Positions 51,706 through 60,799 are shown, counted from the stretch's first letter. The stretch: DNA of 64,000 bases from CAWHYG01 sp963833505 (GCA_963833505.1 CAWHYG010000004.1:310001-374000), one strand, 5' to 3'. The notes: generated by a model not told the origin, from the sequence alone. Program-made: numbers and translations.

Positions 51706-53332
51706 TCCGTCGGGACGCAGCCGTTCCGCGCGATCGCGACCTACGACGGTACAGCTTGGAGCGCCCTCGGTGCCGGACTCGCCTCCTCCCGGGGACGGGT
51801 ATCCAACCCCCTTGCCCTGTTCTCGTCGGGAAACGATCTCTATGTCGCCGGACTGTTCGATTCCGCCGGCGCTCAACCCGCCTCCGGAATCGCGGTCTGG
51901 GACGGCACGGCCTGGCACGCGCTGGGTCATGGCTTGCAGGCTTCCAACGGGATCGCCAATTCGATCGCCTCGTACGGAAGCCGGATCGTGGTGGGCGGCG
52001 CATTCCAGTTTGCGGGCCAGCTCAGCCTGGCGAGTTGGGATGGGGCGCGGTGGGGTTCAATGCATCCGGCAGCCGTGACGTTGGCCTCAAGTCCGGCTGC
52101 CTTGATCCCACAAGGCGACGCTCTCCTCGCCGTGGCGCCGTTCGTCACCTCCGATGACGACATGCCACACTACAGGGTCGGTCGCTGGGACGGAACGTCC
52201 TGGAGCCTCGTGGGACCATCTCTGCAAGGAAACGTCAGCACCTCCGTCCTCTGGCGCGGACAGATCGTCGCGAGTGGCGACTTCGACTCGCTCGGAGCCG
52301 AAAGAGTCGGAGGCCTGGCGCGGCTGGACGGCGACTCCTGGAAGCCGCGGGGCGAAGGCGTGGATGGTGACGTGTCTTCCTTCGCGGCGTGGAACAACCG
52401 ATTGATCGCCGGCGGGTCCTTCTCCCACGCCCGCGGCCAGCCGGCCTCGTCCGTCGCGGCCTGGGATGGAAGTCAATGGACCGCATTCCCGGGGCTCGTC
52501 GGCGAAGTCACATCCCTCCAGGTCTACGCGGGAAATCTGGTCGCCACCGGGGATTTCACCGTCAATGACGATGCCAACACCGAATCGGTCGCGCAATGGG
52601 ACGGCGCGCGATGGAGCAGCCTCGACGCGGACCTGGCGTTCGGTACGGGCTACGCGCAGGTCCAGCTATCCACAATCTGGAACGATCGGTTGGTCGTCTC
52701 CGGCGAATTCACCCACGCGTCCGGGGCCTCGGCGAACGGTCTGGCCGCATGGGACGGGCTCGCGTGGCGGCCCGTGGCGTTGCCGTGCCCTGCCTGGATC
52801 GAATTCGCCGGTTCCGACCAGGGCCGGCCTGGTGGTGGCGGGCGATCTCGGCACAGGGGACCTGCCCCTGATGGAGTACGATGGCGCGCGGTGGCGCCGG
52901 CTCGGGTCCGGCGTCCGGAGCGGTGTTTTCACTGGGCCGATAATCTCGGCCCTTGCGCCGTGGCGAGGAAGCCTGTATCTGGCCGGCAATTTCGCATTCG
53001 CCGGCCGCGCGCCATCCGGTGGGCTAGCCCAATGGGACGAGCGCCTGATCCCTGAGGTGAGCAGTTCGGAGCGCCTTGCGGTCGCCCCGAATCCGTCCCG
53101 CGGGAACGCCACGATCTCATGGTTCCAGTCGAACTCCGGACGGACGCGCGTACGCATGTACGACCTCACCGGTCGCCTGGTCCACACCCTGGCCGACGCG
53201 CCTTTCGGCGCCGGACCTCATACGCTGTCCACCGCCGACACGGGCGGCCATGCGCTTGCCTCGGGTTTGTACTTCGTCCGGGTCGAACCACCGGGCGGCA
53301 CGATGACCCGGAAGCTCATCGTGATCCAATGA
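51706..53332 (+). pseudogene. 5'-truncated and frameshifted surface propeller gene with FlgD-like C-terminal domain
   Basis: The plus strand reads as repeated blades of about 45 residues: IAVWDGTAWHALGHGL, LYVAGLFDSAGAQPASG, AWNNRLIAGGSFSHARGQ, VAQWDGARWSSL, RLVVSGEFTHASGASANG. It begins abruptly (GTQPFRAIATYDGTAW) with no signal peptide or start codon, next to the inverted FlgD remnant. Near 52790-52830 the homologous frame shifts: in the other frame GLVVAGDLGTGDLPLMEYDG continues the blade pattern. It ends in a FlgD-type domain (VAPNPSRGNATISWFQ, MYDLTGRLVHTLAD, ASGLYFVRVEPPGG) at 53332. It is doubly broken and unlikely to be functional. Confidence 0.85.
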
Positions 53333-53441
53333 AGTTGAAAGCGGCCGCGGGCTGGCAGGGCGGAAGATCTCCGGGCTTCATGCCGGCGCGTCGACCTTCC
53401 TTTGCCGGAAGGTCTTCCAACCTCGGCGCTCCGCATCGGCT

Positions 53442-55316
53442 TCAACGGCCGGCGGGCATTCCCCCGCTGTTGCCCGCGCGCGCGCCAGCCGGAGGCCGCG
53501 CCATCGCCGCCGCCCAGTTCATGCGATAGGCCAGAAGATCGTCCACGGCCGCGGAGATGTTCTCCGGGTCGTGGATCTCTTCCAGCGGCTGCGGCACCGG
53601 GCCGAGCGACCGCAGAATGTCCCGGTACCAGCCGGAGAAGACGACCATGGCCGCCGGTCGCTGTCTCAGAAGCAGGTCGAAAATCGCTTTCATGCGCGTG
53701 CGTTCGTCGCTCCCGCGGAGGGGGAAGAGCACCCGTTGCACCTCCGGGCTGACGATGCCGACCAGATCCAGCACCCGCAGATCGGTGAAGTAGGCCAGGG
53801 CCCCGATGTCATTCGCCGCCACGACCGACCCCGGCGGCAGGTCCCGGGAGAGCCTTCGAGCCATCTCCACCTGCATCGCGTTCACGTCACGCACATTGTG
53901 AGCGTAGAGGCCGCTCTCGCTTGCGGAGGCGATCGCGTTGGCGCACGCCAGTCCCGCGATTGCGATCATGCCCCCGAGGGGCGCGATCTTCCCGCGCCAC
54001 TGTTTCATCCCCGCCATGGCCGCGGCCAGGGCGGTGATGGCCACGAAAGGCTCCAGCGGAAAGAAATAGCGGCCGAAATTGCCCGCTCCCCCGGCGAAGA
54101 GAAAGGTCCGTCCCATGCTCGCGTACGCCAGGGGAAGCGCGACCGGAAAGAGAACGCCGGGAAGATAGGCCCGCCAGGCCGCGAATCGCCCCCGGTCCGA
54201 TGGGAGGGCGCCGCTCCCAAGTCTCGAATCTGCACGTGGCGGCTTCGCTCGAGGCGACGTGGTGGGCCGCGCGGCCTCCGGAAAGACCACGACGCCGGCC
54301 GCCCAAAGCAGAAGGCCCAGCGCCAGAAGAGCCAGAAGAAGCGGGGTGAGATGGGCCAGGAGGATTGCGCTACCGCTCATGTATCCGAGATCAGGCCATC
54401 CGCCAAAGGCCCGGGTGGTCTTGGCGAAGAACGTGGCCGGCCAGATGCGGCCGCTCAGGATCAGACAATAGACGCCATAGGGCGCATAGACCCCGAAGGC
54501 AATCGCCAGATTGGCCAGCCCGGCGACCAGGCGGCGCGAGGTGAGCGCGAGCAGGAGCGCAAAGAGGATCCCTTCGGGGCGGGCCAGAAGGGCAGCCCCG
54601 GCATAGAGTCCCCAAAGCGGGAACAGGCTGCCTCCGGCTGCGGATCGCTTCTCTTCCCGCAGCCGCTCCGCCCAGGCCAGAAGCAGGAGCGTGGTGAAGA
54701 GAGGTGTTTCCATGGCCGCGGCTGTGCTCCAGACCAGCCCGGCGGTCGACACGACCAGCAGCCCGCCCAGGATCGGCCAGGCGCCAGCGAAGCGCCGAGC
54801 TGACGCATCCCCGGCGTCTGCGGTCATCTCGTCACGCTGGACACGCGCGCCCGCGCCTGCGGCCGGCCCGCCGCGCTGTACAAGCGCGACGGCGCTCACG
54901 GCCGTTCCGTCGCGGTGCGCGCGCACCCCGGCGCTTGCGGTCGTGCCGCCGACTTCCACACGCAGCTCGAGGAGGCGGCGCACCACCAGCGCCCCGGCCA
55001 GGCCGGTTCCGGCCAGCGCGGCCGTGGCCAGCAGCCAGGGCCAGACCGCATGGCCCAGGCCCACGGCCAGGCCCGCGGACAGAAGGAGCGACCAGAGCGG
55101 AGCGGTGGAGCCGGTGCTCCACTGGCCGGGGTTGACGCCGAATCCCTGTCCGTGGGCCAGACGTCGCGCGAAGGCCAGGTGGATATAGGAGTCGTCGAGC
55201 GGATACCCTCCGCCTGCGGACAGCCGGTAGTAGAGCACGAGCGCGACGGCGACGATCGGAATCGACCAGAGTTCCCAGGAGCCATGCAGAAGGGCCGCGC
55301 GGGTTCTTGAAGACAT
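53442..55316 (-). CDS. Polytopic membrane glycosyltransferase-like protein
   Basis: A 624-residue protein with about ten membrane helices and a C-terminal soluble part. GGYPLDDSYIHLAFARRLAHGQGFGVNPGQWSTGSTAPLW, after the first helix, is typical of PMT/ArnT-like or DUF2029-related glycosyltransferases; the DD pair would be the catalytic acid. Later segments (AAMETPLFTTLLLLAWAERL, LARPEGILFALLLALTSR, YFFPLEPFVAITALAAAMAG, VVAANDIGALAYFTDLRVLDLVGI) fit that family. Two non-conserved inserts interrupt it: a 4 x 13-residue repeat at residues 123-175 and a Pro/Arg/Ser stretch near residue 375. It may transfer a polyprenyl-linked sugar onto envelope molecules. Confidence 0.85.
   Translation of the reverse strand: MSSRTRAALLHGSWELWSIPIVAVALVLYYRLSAGGGYPLDDSYIHLAFARRLAHGQGFGVNPGQWSTGSTAPLWSLLLSAGLAVGLGHAVWPWLLATAALAGTGLAGALVVRRLLELRVEVGGTTASAGVRAHRDGTAVSAVALVQRGGPAAGAGARVQRDEMTADAGDASARRFAGAWPILGGLLVVSTAGLVWSTAAAMETPLFTTLLLLAWAERLREEKRSAAGGSLFPLWGLYAGAALLARPEGILFALLLALTSRRLVAGLANLAIAFGVYAPYGVYCLILSGRIWPATFFAKTTRAFGGWPDLGYMSGSAILLAHLTPLLLALLALGLLLWAAGVVVFPEAARPTTSPRAKPPRADSRLGSGALPSDRGRFAAWRAYLPGVLFPVALPLAYASMGRTFLFAGGAGNFGRYFFPLEPFVAITALAAAMAGMKQWRGKIAPLGGMIAIAGLACANAIASASESGLYAHNVRDVNAMQVEMARRLSRDLPPGSVVAANDIGALAYFTDLRVLDLVGIVSPEVQRVLFPLRGSDERTRMKAIFDLLLRQRPAAMVVFSGWYRDILRSLGPVPQPLEEIHDPENISAAVDDLLAYRMNWAAAMARPPAGARAGNSGGMPAGR
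54793..54948 (-). repeat. 39-bp tandem repeat inside the membrane glycosyltransferase gene
   Basis: Four units: 54793-54831, 54832-54870, 54871-54909 and 54910-54948. On the coding strand they give four diverged 13-residue segments with a shared A-G-[VA]-R-[AV]-[HQ]-R-[DG] core (TTASAGVRAHRDG, TAVSAVALVQRGG, PAAGAGARVQRDE, MTADAGDASARR). The array lies between two membrane helices. Confidence 0.82.
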
Positions 55317-55582
55317 GGAATCAGATTACACCGGTCGCATGGGCCCTCCAAGGTTCGACCAGGCCGCCGCCTGTCAGCGGTGTATGGCCTGGGCGGGTCC
55401 TACCGTGGCGTAGGCCATGCTCGACAGCATCGGCATCCAGCGCCTGCGCCCGAAGCACAAGGAGGATCGACAGGGTGCCGACGGCACAGTGGAGCAGGTG
55501 CCTGACGGCGTTGGCTTGGATCTGCGATGACGCCAGGCGCCGGAGCGACCCCAACCTGGCGCCGCCCTCAGCGGCGCCATGC

Positions 55583-57247
55583 TCAGCGGGTCGGAGGCCC
55601 GGCGGCCCCGCCGGCTGCCCGCTGCTCGGCCGTCTCCAGGCGCCGGAGGTTCAGCCTCGCCCTGGGATCGTTCGGAGTCAGCGCCAGCGCGGCCTGGAAC
55701 TCGCCCCGGGCGCGCGCGAGGTCCCCCGATCGCAGGTACAAGACGCCGAGATTGTTGTGCGCGTCCGGATTTTCGGGCGAGAGGCGGAGCGAAGCCTGGT
55801 AGGCCTGCTCGGCCTCCTCCATGCGGCCGAGGCGATCGAGCGTATATCCGAGATTGAACCAGGCCTCCACGTAGTCGGGCTTCAGGCGGACGGCTTCGCG
55901 AAGATCCGACAACGCCGCATCCAGCCTTCCGTTGCCGGCGTTCCACTGCCCGAGGTCCCCGTAGGCCACCCAGGAACGTGGATTCCGTTCCAGCACGTGC
56001 GTCCAGAACGTCTCCGAATCCCGCCAGCTTCGCGCATACGCGACGGTCAGAGGCGTGAAAGCGGCGGTCATGGCCAGGCCGAGCGTAAGCGCGGGTCGCC
56101 GGAGCGCGCGCGCGCCCATCCACTCAACCAGGGAGAAGAAGGCCATCCAGAAGCCCCATGAGGGCAGATAGAGGAAGTGATCCGCCACGAAGCTCTTGTC
56201 CATGTAACCGAACGCGATGATCCCGCTGGTCGGGATCGTGGCGATGGCGAACTGCGCCAGACCGAACGGCACGGCGCGGGGCCAGCGCGCTCGAAAGCGG
56301 AACAGGGCCGCGGCCACCAGGAGCACCGCGAGGCAGGATAGAATCCCGGGCCACAGAATGGATCCGGGATCCCAGCGCGGATAGACGCCGCTGAGCCGGA
56401 TCGGCGCCAGGAGCTTGCCGGCGTCGAACCAGAGGGCTCGGGCGGCAATCCCGATCCGCTCTGGCAAGGACACGTCGGAGACGAAGACCGGCCCGTGTTC
56501 CCGGAACAAGGTGACGCCGGCCGCCAGCAACGCCGGCACGAAGAGGACGGCCGGGCGCGCCCACCTCTTCCAGGCGCCTTCCGTTCGCTGTGCAACCCCC
56601 GCGCGGCGAACCGGACCGGCTGCGAGCGCTTCTCCCGCCACCCAGGCCTCGAGCAGGAGCGCAGTCAACGGCAAGGTCACGGTGGTCGTCTTGGAAAGCA
56701 TGGCCAGGGCGCCCAGGATCCAGCTCCAGACCAGATGCCCGCGCCCCCGCCCCTGGAGCGCGCTCAGGTACTGCTGCAGGCAGAGGAAGTAGAAAACGCC
56801 TGAAAGCACGTTCTTTCGTTCGCTTACCCAGGCTACCGAAGCGACCTGCGTCGGATGCGCCGCGAAGAGCAGGGCCGAGGCGAACGCGACGGACGCCGGA
56901 AGTCCCAGTTGAAGAAGCAGCCGCAGAAGCAGCAACGAAGCGATCGCGTGCAGGAGGATGTTGATCGCGTGGTAGCCCGCCGGCGCCGAGCCCCAGAGGT
57001 GGAATTCCAGCCAATACGAAGTGAAGACCATGGGGTAGAACTGGGGATCGTCCAAGCTCGTCCAGATCCGAAGGAGCCCGCCGGGATCGCGCAGAAGCTC
57101 GTTCTGCGGCACGTATTCCGCGTCGTCCCAGTTGAGGAAATCGTGGCCCAGCGTGCCCAGGTAGGGACCGACGGCGGCCAGGAGCACGACCAGGGCCAGC
57201 AGACCCCTGGAGCCCAGGATGGAACGATGGCCGCGATGGTCATCCAC
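55583..57247 (-). CDS. TMTC-like membrane O-mannosyltransferase with C-terminal TPR repeats
   Basis: A 554-residue protein with about nine to ten membrane helices in the first 400 residues and three TPR motifs at about 425-540 (WVAYGDLGQWNAGNGRLDAAL, AWFNLGYTLDRLGRMEEAEQAYQ, AHNNLGVLYLRSGDLARARGEFQ). LNWDDAEYVPQNELL after the first helix holds the catalytic DD/DE expected of GT-C enzymes, and HPTQVASVAWVSERKNVLSGVFYFL is a signature of the TMTC/DUF1736-like group. The start is a GTG at 57247 with GAGGAGGCGAGGAGG upstream. It is divergent from the hydrogenase operon. The acceptor protein or lipid is unknown. Confidence 0.9.
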   Translation of the reverse strand: MDDHRGHRSILGSRGLLALVVLLAAVGPYLGTLGHDFLNWDDAEYVPQNELLRDPGGLLRIWTSLDDPQFYPMVFTSYWLEFHLWGSAPAGYHAINILLHAIASLLLLRLLLQLGLPASVAFASALLFAAHPTQVASVAWVSERKNVLSGVFYFLCLQQYLSALQGRGRGHLVWSWILGALAMLSKTTTVTLPLTALLLEAWVAGEALAAGPVRRAGVAQRTEGAWKRWARPAVLFVPALLAAGVTLFREHGPVFVSDVSLPERIGIAARALWFDAGKLLAPIRLSGVYPRWDPGSILWPGILSCLAVLLVAAALFRFRARWPRAVPFGLAQFAIATIPTSGIIAFGYMDKSFVADHFLYLPSWGFWMAFFSLVEWMGARALRRPALTLGLAMTAAFTPLTVAYARSWRDSETFWTHVLERNPRSWVAYGDLGQWNAGNGRLDAALSDLREAVRLKPDYVEAWFNLGYTLDRLGRMEEAEQAYQASLRLSPENPDAHNNLGVLYLRSGDLARARGEFQAALALTPNDPRARLNLRRLETAEQRAAGGAAGPPTR

Positions 57248-57757
57248 GCCCGGATGCGCCTCCTCGCCTCCTCAACCGCGCCGTGAGTGTGGCCGCCGAG
57301 AACATCTTCGCCCAAGTGTGCCGGACTCTCAACCGCGGGGACGCGCTGGGTGTGGGCTTCGGACCACCGTGAACGCCCAGATCGGTCCATCGTGATCGCT
57401 GAGATCGGATCTTTGTGATCACCTGGATCCCTCCCGAACACTTCGTCTTCGGCAAGTGGAAGGCCGTTCGATCCGGCATCGAGCGCACGCGTTTCACTTT
57501 TCAAGATAGCCGGCCTCCGGGACGAGAACTTCAAGAAGAGATCACAGTCCGAACGCCGTCTGAGCCTTCTAACGCCGCGGCCGCACACCGCGTCAGGAGA
57601 CGCAGATCGAGGGCAGCGAACGGAGGCTTTCCGACGTCATGCTGAATCCACCGCCTGTCGAAGGGGCGCGCCTTGCCCCCGCCAAGGCCACGTCCCGCCG
57701 CTATCCCCAGGGGGCACGGGGAAGCGCGCCTTCCCATGGGACACGAGGGCACTGCAC
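57248..57757. other. Divergent intergenic region upstream of the hydrogenase operon
   Basis: About 510 bases between a minus-strand GTG start and the hydrogenase small-subunit ATG. No gene is supported. It contains three short direct repeats at 57369-57437 that could be regulator sites. I looked for a sigma-54 element (TGGCAC-N5-TTGC) and did not find a convincing one. Confidence 0.5.
57369..57437. repeat. Three 23-bp direct repeats in the hydrogenase upstream region
   Basis: Units at 57369-57391, 57392-57414 and 57415-57437 each start GTGA[AT]C and contain GATC about 12 bases later. Spacing of about two helical turns would suit a DNA-binding regulator, but no protein is implicated. This array's period is not divisible by three, unlike the protein-coding arrays in the window. 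Confidence 0.5.
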
Positions 57758-58768
57758 ATGCCAGACAAACCGAAGCTAGCAATCTACTGGGCATCCTCCT
57801 GCGGGGGCTGCGAGATCGCTGTGGCCAACCTGCACGAACGGCTCCTCGAGGTGGTGGGCTTCTTCGACTTCATGTTCTGTCCCTGCCTTCTCGACACGAA
57901 ACGCAAGGACATCGAAGCCCTTCCCGACGGAGAGATCACCGTCACTCTTTTCAACGGCGCGATCCGCACGGAAGAGAACGAGGAGATGGCCCATCTGATG
58001 AGGCGGAAGTCGCAATTGCTCATCGCCTACGGTTCCTGTGCGTACGGCGGGGGCATTCCGGCGCTGTCCAACCTGCACCACCGCCAGGACCATCTGGACG
58101 CGAGCTACCTGACGGCCCCGACGGTGGACAATCCCGGCGGCATCCTGCCGCAGGAGAGGGTCCAGGTGCCCGAGGGAACCCTCACGCTTCCCCGATTCCT
58201 CGAACGCGTGCAATCGCTCTCCCAGGTCGTGCCGGTGGACTACACGATTCCCGGATGTCCTCCGGACACCGAGCAGATCTGGAACGTGCTGCAGGTCTTC
58301 ATCCGCGGCCAGGCCCTGCCGCCTCCGGGATCAATTCTCGGAGCCGGCTCTTCCAGCGTCTGCGAGGAGTGCTCCCGGCAGCGCACGGACAAGAAGGTCT
58401 CGCACTTCCGCCGGATCTGGGAATTCGTCCCCGAAACGGACCAGTGCCTGCTCGAGCAGGGAATCGCCTGCATGGGTGTGGCCACCCGCAGCGGATGCGG
58501 CGGACAGTGCCCGCAGGCCAACATGCCCTGCATCGGGTGCTACGGACCGCCTGAGGGCGTGTACAACCAGGCGGGCAAGATGGCTTCCACTATCGGCTCG
58601 ATCCTCGACATCGAGCCGATTCGTGACCTGCGCGACATGGAGCAGATGCACGCGCGCCTGCAGGCATCGAGCCAGGGAATTCCCGACCTGGCCGGGGTTG
58701 CGTGCAAGTTCAACCTGGCGACGGCGTTTCCCGGAAAGGCCGCCCGCAAGAGGACGGAAGAGTCATGA
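57758..58768 (+). CDS. mvhG: [NiFe] hydrogenase small subunit, MvhG/group 3 type
   Basis: A 336-residue electron-transfer subunit. The proximal cluster motif CGGCE (C15, C18) is in IYWASSCGGCEIAVANL. Further ligands lie in YGSCAYGGGIPALSN and VPVDYTIPGCPPDTEQIWNVL. The C-terminal cysteine-rich region (CEECSRQRTDKK, GCGGQCPQANMPCIGCYG) should bind the other Fe-S clusters. There is no twin-arginine signal, so the enzyme is cytoplasmic, as in group 3 hydrogenases. It passes electrons from H2 to MvhD/HdrA. The start is ATG 57758 with a weak GAGGG. Its stop overlaps the large-subunit start (ATGA). Confidence 0.93.
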   Translation: MPDKPKLAIYWASSCGGCEIAVANLHERLLEVVGFFDFMFCPCLLDTKRKDIEALPDGEITVTLFNGAIRTEENEEMAHLMRRKSQLLIAYGSCAYGGGIPALSNLHHRQDHLDASYLTAPTVDNPGGILPQERVQVPEGTLTLPRFLERVQSLSQVVPVDYTIPGCPPDTEQIWNVLQVFIRGQALPPPGSILGAGSSSVCEECSRQRTDKKVSHFRRIWEFVPETDQCLLEQGIACMGVATRSGCGGQCPQANMPCIGCYGPPEGVYNQAGKMASTIGSILDIEPIRDLRDMEQMHARLQASSQGIPDLAGVACKFNLATAFPGKAARKRTEES

Positions 58769-60324
58769 AGACCCTGGCGACGGACGCGACAACCCGGCCC
58801 GCCGACCGAAAGGAAGAAGCGACGCCGGGCACTCGCAAGCGCGTGACCATCGACCCGATCACCCGGCTGGAAGGACACGGGCGGATCGAGATCTTCCTGA
58901 ACGATGCCGGAAGGGTGGAAAACGTCTACTTCCAGGTGCCCGAGCTGCGCGGCTTCGAGCAATTTGTCGTCGGACGCCCGGTGGAAGACATGCCGGTCAT
59001 CACCAACCGCATCTGCGGCGTCTGCCCGGAGGCGCACCATCTGGCCGCGACGAAGGCCCTGGACGATCTCTTCATGGTCGAGCCTCCCACGGCGGCGAAG
59101 AAGATCCGGGAACTGTTCTACAGCGCCTTCTACGTCACCGACCACACCACGCATTTCTATGTCCTGGGCGGCCCTGATTTCATCGTGGGACCCGAGGCGC
59201 CCGCCTCGGAACGGAACATCCTCGGAGTCATCGCCAAGGTGGGACTCGACGCGGCCAAGGAGGTCATCGCCTGCCGGGCCCGCAACCACGAAGTGATCCG
59301 AAAGCTGGGCGGTCGGGCCATCCATCCCACCGCCGGACTTCCCGGAGGCTGGAGCAAGCCGATTTCCGGGGAGGATCGGCGGGAGTTCGGGGAGGTGGCG
59401 CGGAAGAACGTGGATTTTGCGCTCTTCAGCCTCCAGGCGTTCCATGACATCGTGCTCAAGAACTCCGCATATTTGGATCTGATCCTCTCGGATGTCTACC
59501 TGCACAAGACCTATTCCATGGGTACGGTGGATCCGCAGAACCGCGCGAACTTCTATGAGGGATTGATCCGGGTGGTGGATCCGGACGGACGGGAGATCCT
59601 GAAGTACCCGTGCCGCGAGTATGCGGAGCACATTGCCGAGCACGTGGAACCGTGGACCTACCTGAAATACCCGTACCTCAGGAAGGTGGGTTGGCGCGGC
59701 TTCGTGGACGGCAAGGATAGCGGCATCTACAGCGCCACGCCTCTCTCCCGACTCAACGTCTCGGACGGACTGGCGACCCCCCAGGCGCAGGAACAGTTCG
59801 AGAAGTTCTATGCCACGTTTGGCAGCCAGCGGGTCAACGGACGTTTTCAGCCGGTCCATCATCGCCTGGCTACGCACTGGGCGCGACTGATCGAGCTTCT
59901 CTATGCGGCCGAGAGGATGCTGGAGCTGTCCCGGGACGCCGAGATCACGGCGCCGGAGGTCCGGCGGATCCCGTCGGGCCGGATCAATCCGGCGGGGGGC
60001 ATCGGCTCGGTGGAAGCGCCTCGCGGCACCCTGACCCACCACTACGAGGCCGACGAGCGGGGCCTCGTCACGCGAGCCAACCTGATCGTGGGCACGACGA
60101 ACAACTACGCGCCCATCACCATGTCGCTCCGGCGAGCCGCGGAGAAGCTGATCACCGGCGACGGCCCGATTGGGGACGGGCTGCTCAACAAGATCGAGAT
60201 GGCGTTCCGGCTCTACGATCCCTGTTTTTCCTGCGCCACTCACTCGCTGCCGGGACAGATGCCTCTGTCCGTCACCATCCGGGACGCCGGGGGCGAAGTG
60301 GTTCAAACCCTGCGGCGAGACTGA
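58765..60324 (+). CDS. mvhA: [NiFe] hydrogenase large subunit, MvhA/group 3 type
   Basis: A 519-residue catalytic subunit. The N-terminal nickel ligands are in NRICGVCPEAHHLAATKAL (C84, C87) and the C-terminal ligands in DPCFSCATH (C487, C490). RVTIDPITRLEGHGRIEIF is the conserved L1-type region. After H493 a 26-residue tail remains, which the maturation protease must remove once nickel is inserted; the protease gene is the next in the operon. The sequence looks intact and active. It oxidises or evolves H2 in the cytoplasm together with MvhG, MvhD and HdrA. Confidence 0.96.
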   Translation: MKTLATDATTRPADRKEEATPGTRKRVTIDPITRLEGHGRIEIFLNDAGRVENVYFQVPELRGFEQFVVGRPVEDMPVITNRICGVCPEAHHLAATKALDDLFMVEPPTAAKKIRELFYSAFYVTDHTTHFYVLGGPDFIVGPEAPASERNILGVIAKVGLDAAKEVIACRARNHEVIRKLGGRAIHPTAGLPGGWSKPISGEDRREFGEVARKNVDFALFSLQAFHDIVLKNSAYLDLILSDVYLHKTYSMGTVDPQNRANFYEGLIRVVDPDGREILKYPCREYAEHIAEHVEPWTYLKYPYLRKVGWRGFVDGKDSGIYSATPLSRLNVSDGLATPQAQEQFEKFYATFGSQRVNGRFQPVHHRLATHWARLIELLYAAERMLELSRDAEITAPEVRRIPSGRINPAGGIGSVEAPRGTLTHHYEADERGLVTRANLIVGTTNNYAPITMSLRRAAEKLITGDGPIGDGLLNKIEMAFRLYDPCFSCATHSLPGQMPLSVTIRDAGGEVVQTLRRD

Positions 60325-60327
60325 GGG

Positions 60328-60798
60328 ATGCGCACGATCGTCATCGGGATGGGCAATCCGGTGCGGGCTGACGACGGGGTCGGCCTGGCCGTGGCGCGAA
60401 ACCTCCGGGAACGCCTGGGTGACGCGCCGGACGTGGACGTGGTCGAGCTCTGGGCCGGGGGACTGCGGCTCGTGGAGACGATGTCCGGATATGACAAGGC
60501 CATCGTGGTGGATGCGCTTCGCACGGGACAGAACGCACCGGGGACGATCCGCCGGGTGCCCCTCACCGATCTCGAAGGCGCCCGCACGCTGGCGTGCGCC
60601 CATGACACGACTCTTCCCACGGCTTTGGAAATCTGGCGTCGACTGGACGCCCCGGTGCCGCCGGAGATCTCCATTTGGGGAATCGAAGTGGAGAACGTGG
60701 ACGCCCTGAGCGAGGAGTTCACGGCGCCCGTGGCGCAGGCGGTACCGCGGGCGACCGAAGCAATCCTGGAAGAACTGCAGCTTCCCAAAGGAGCCTGA
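60328..60798 (+). CDS. Hydrogenase maturation endopeptidase (HycI/HyaD family)
   Basis: A 156-residue protease that cleaves the C-terminal extension of the [NiFe] large subunit. The N-terminal GMGNPVRADDGVGLAVARNL includes the conserved nickel-sensing acid at position 16. DALRTG supplies the second (D62) and AHDTTLPTAL the histidine (H92), together the expected site. It starts three bases after the large-subunit stop and ends one base before hdrA. Placement inside the structural operon ensures co-production with its substrate. Confidence 0.93.
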   Translation: MRTIVIGMGNPVRADDGVGLAVARNLRERLGDAPDVDVVELWAGGLRLVETMSGYDKAIVVDALRTGQNAPGTIRRVPLTDLEGARTLACAHDTTLPTALEIWRRLDAPVPPEISIWGIEVENVDALSEEFTAPVAQAVPRATEAILEELQLPKGA

Positions 60799-60799
60799 C

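Noticed and set aside
55321..55554. Short minus-strand ORF between two membrane-protein genes
   Set aside because: It has one hydrophobic stretch but no ribosome site, family or context; could be chance.
57248..57757. Sigma-54 promoter for the hydrogenase operon
   Set aside because: The GGGGCAC near 57710 lacks the TTGC element at the right distance.
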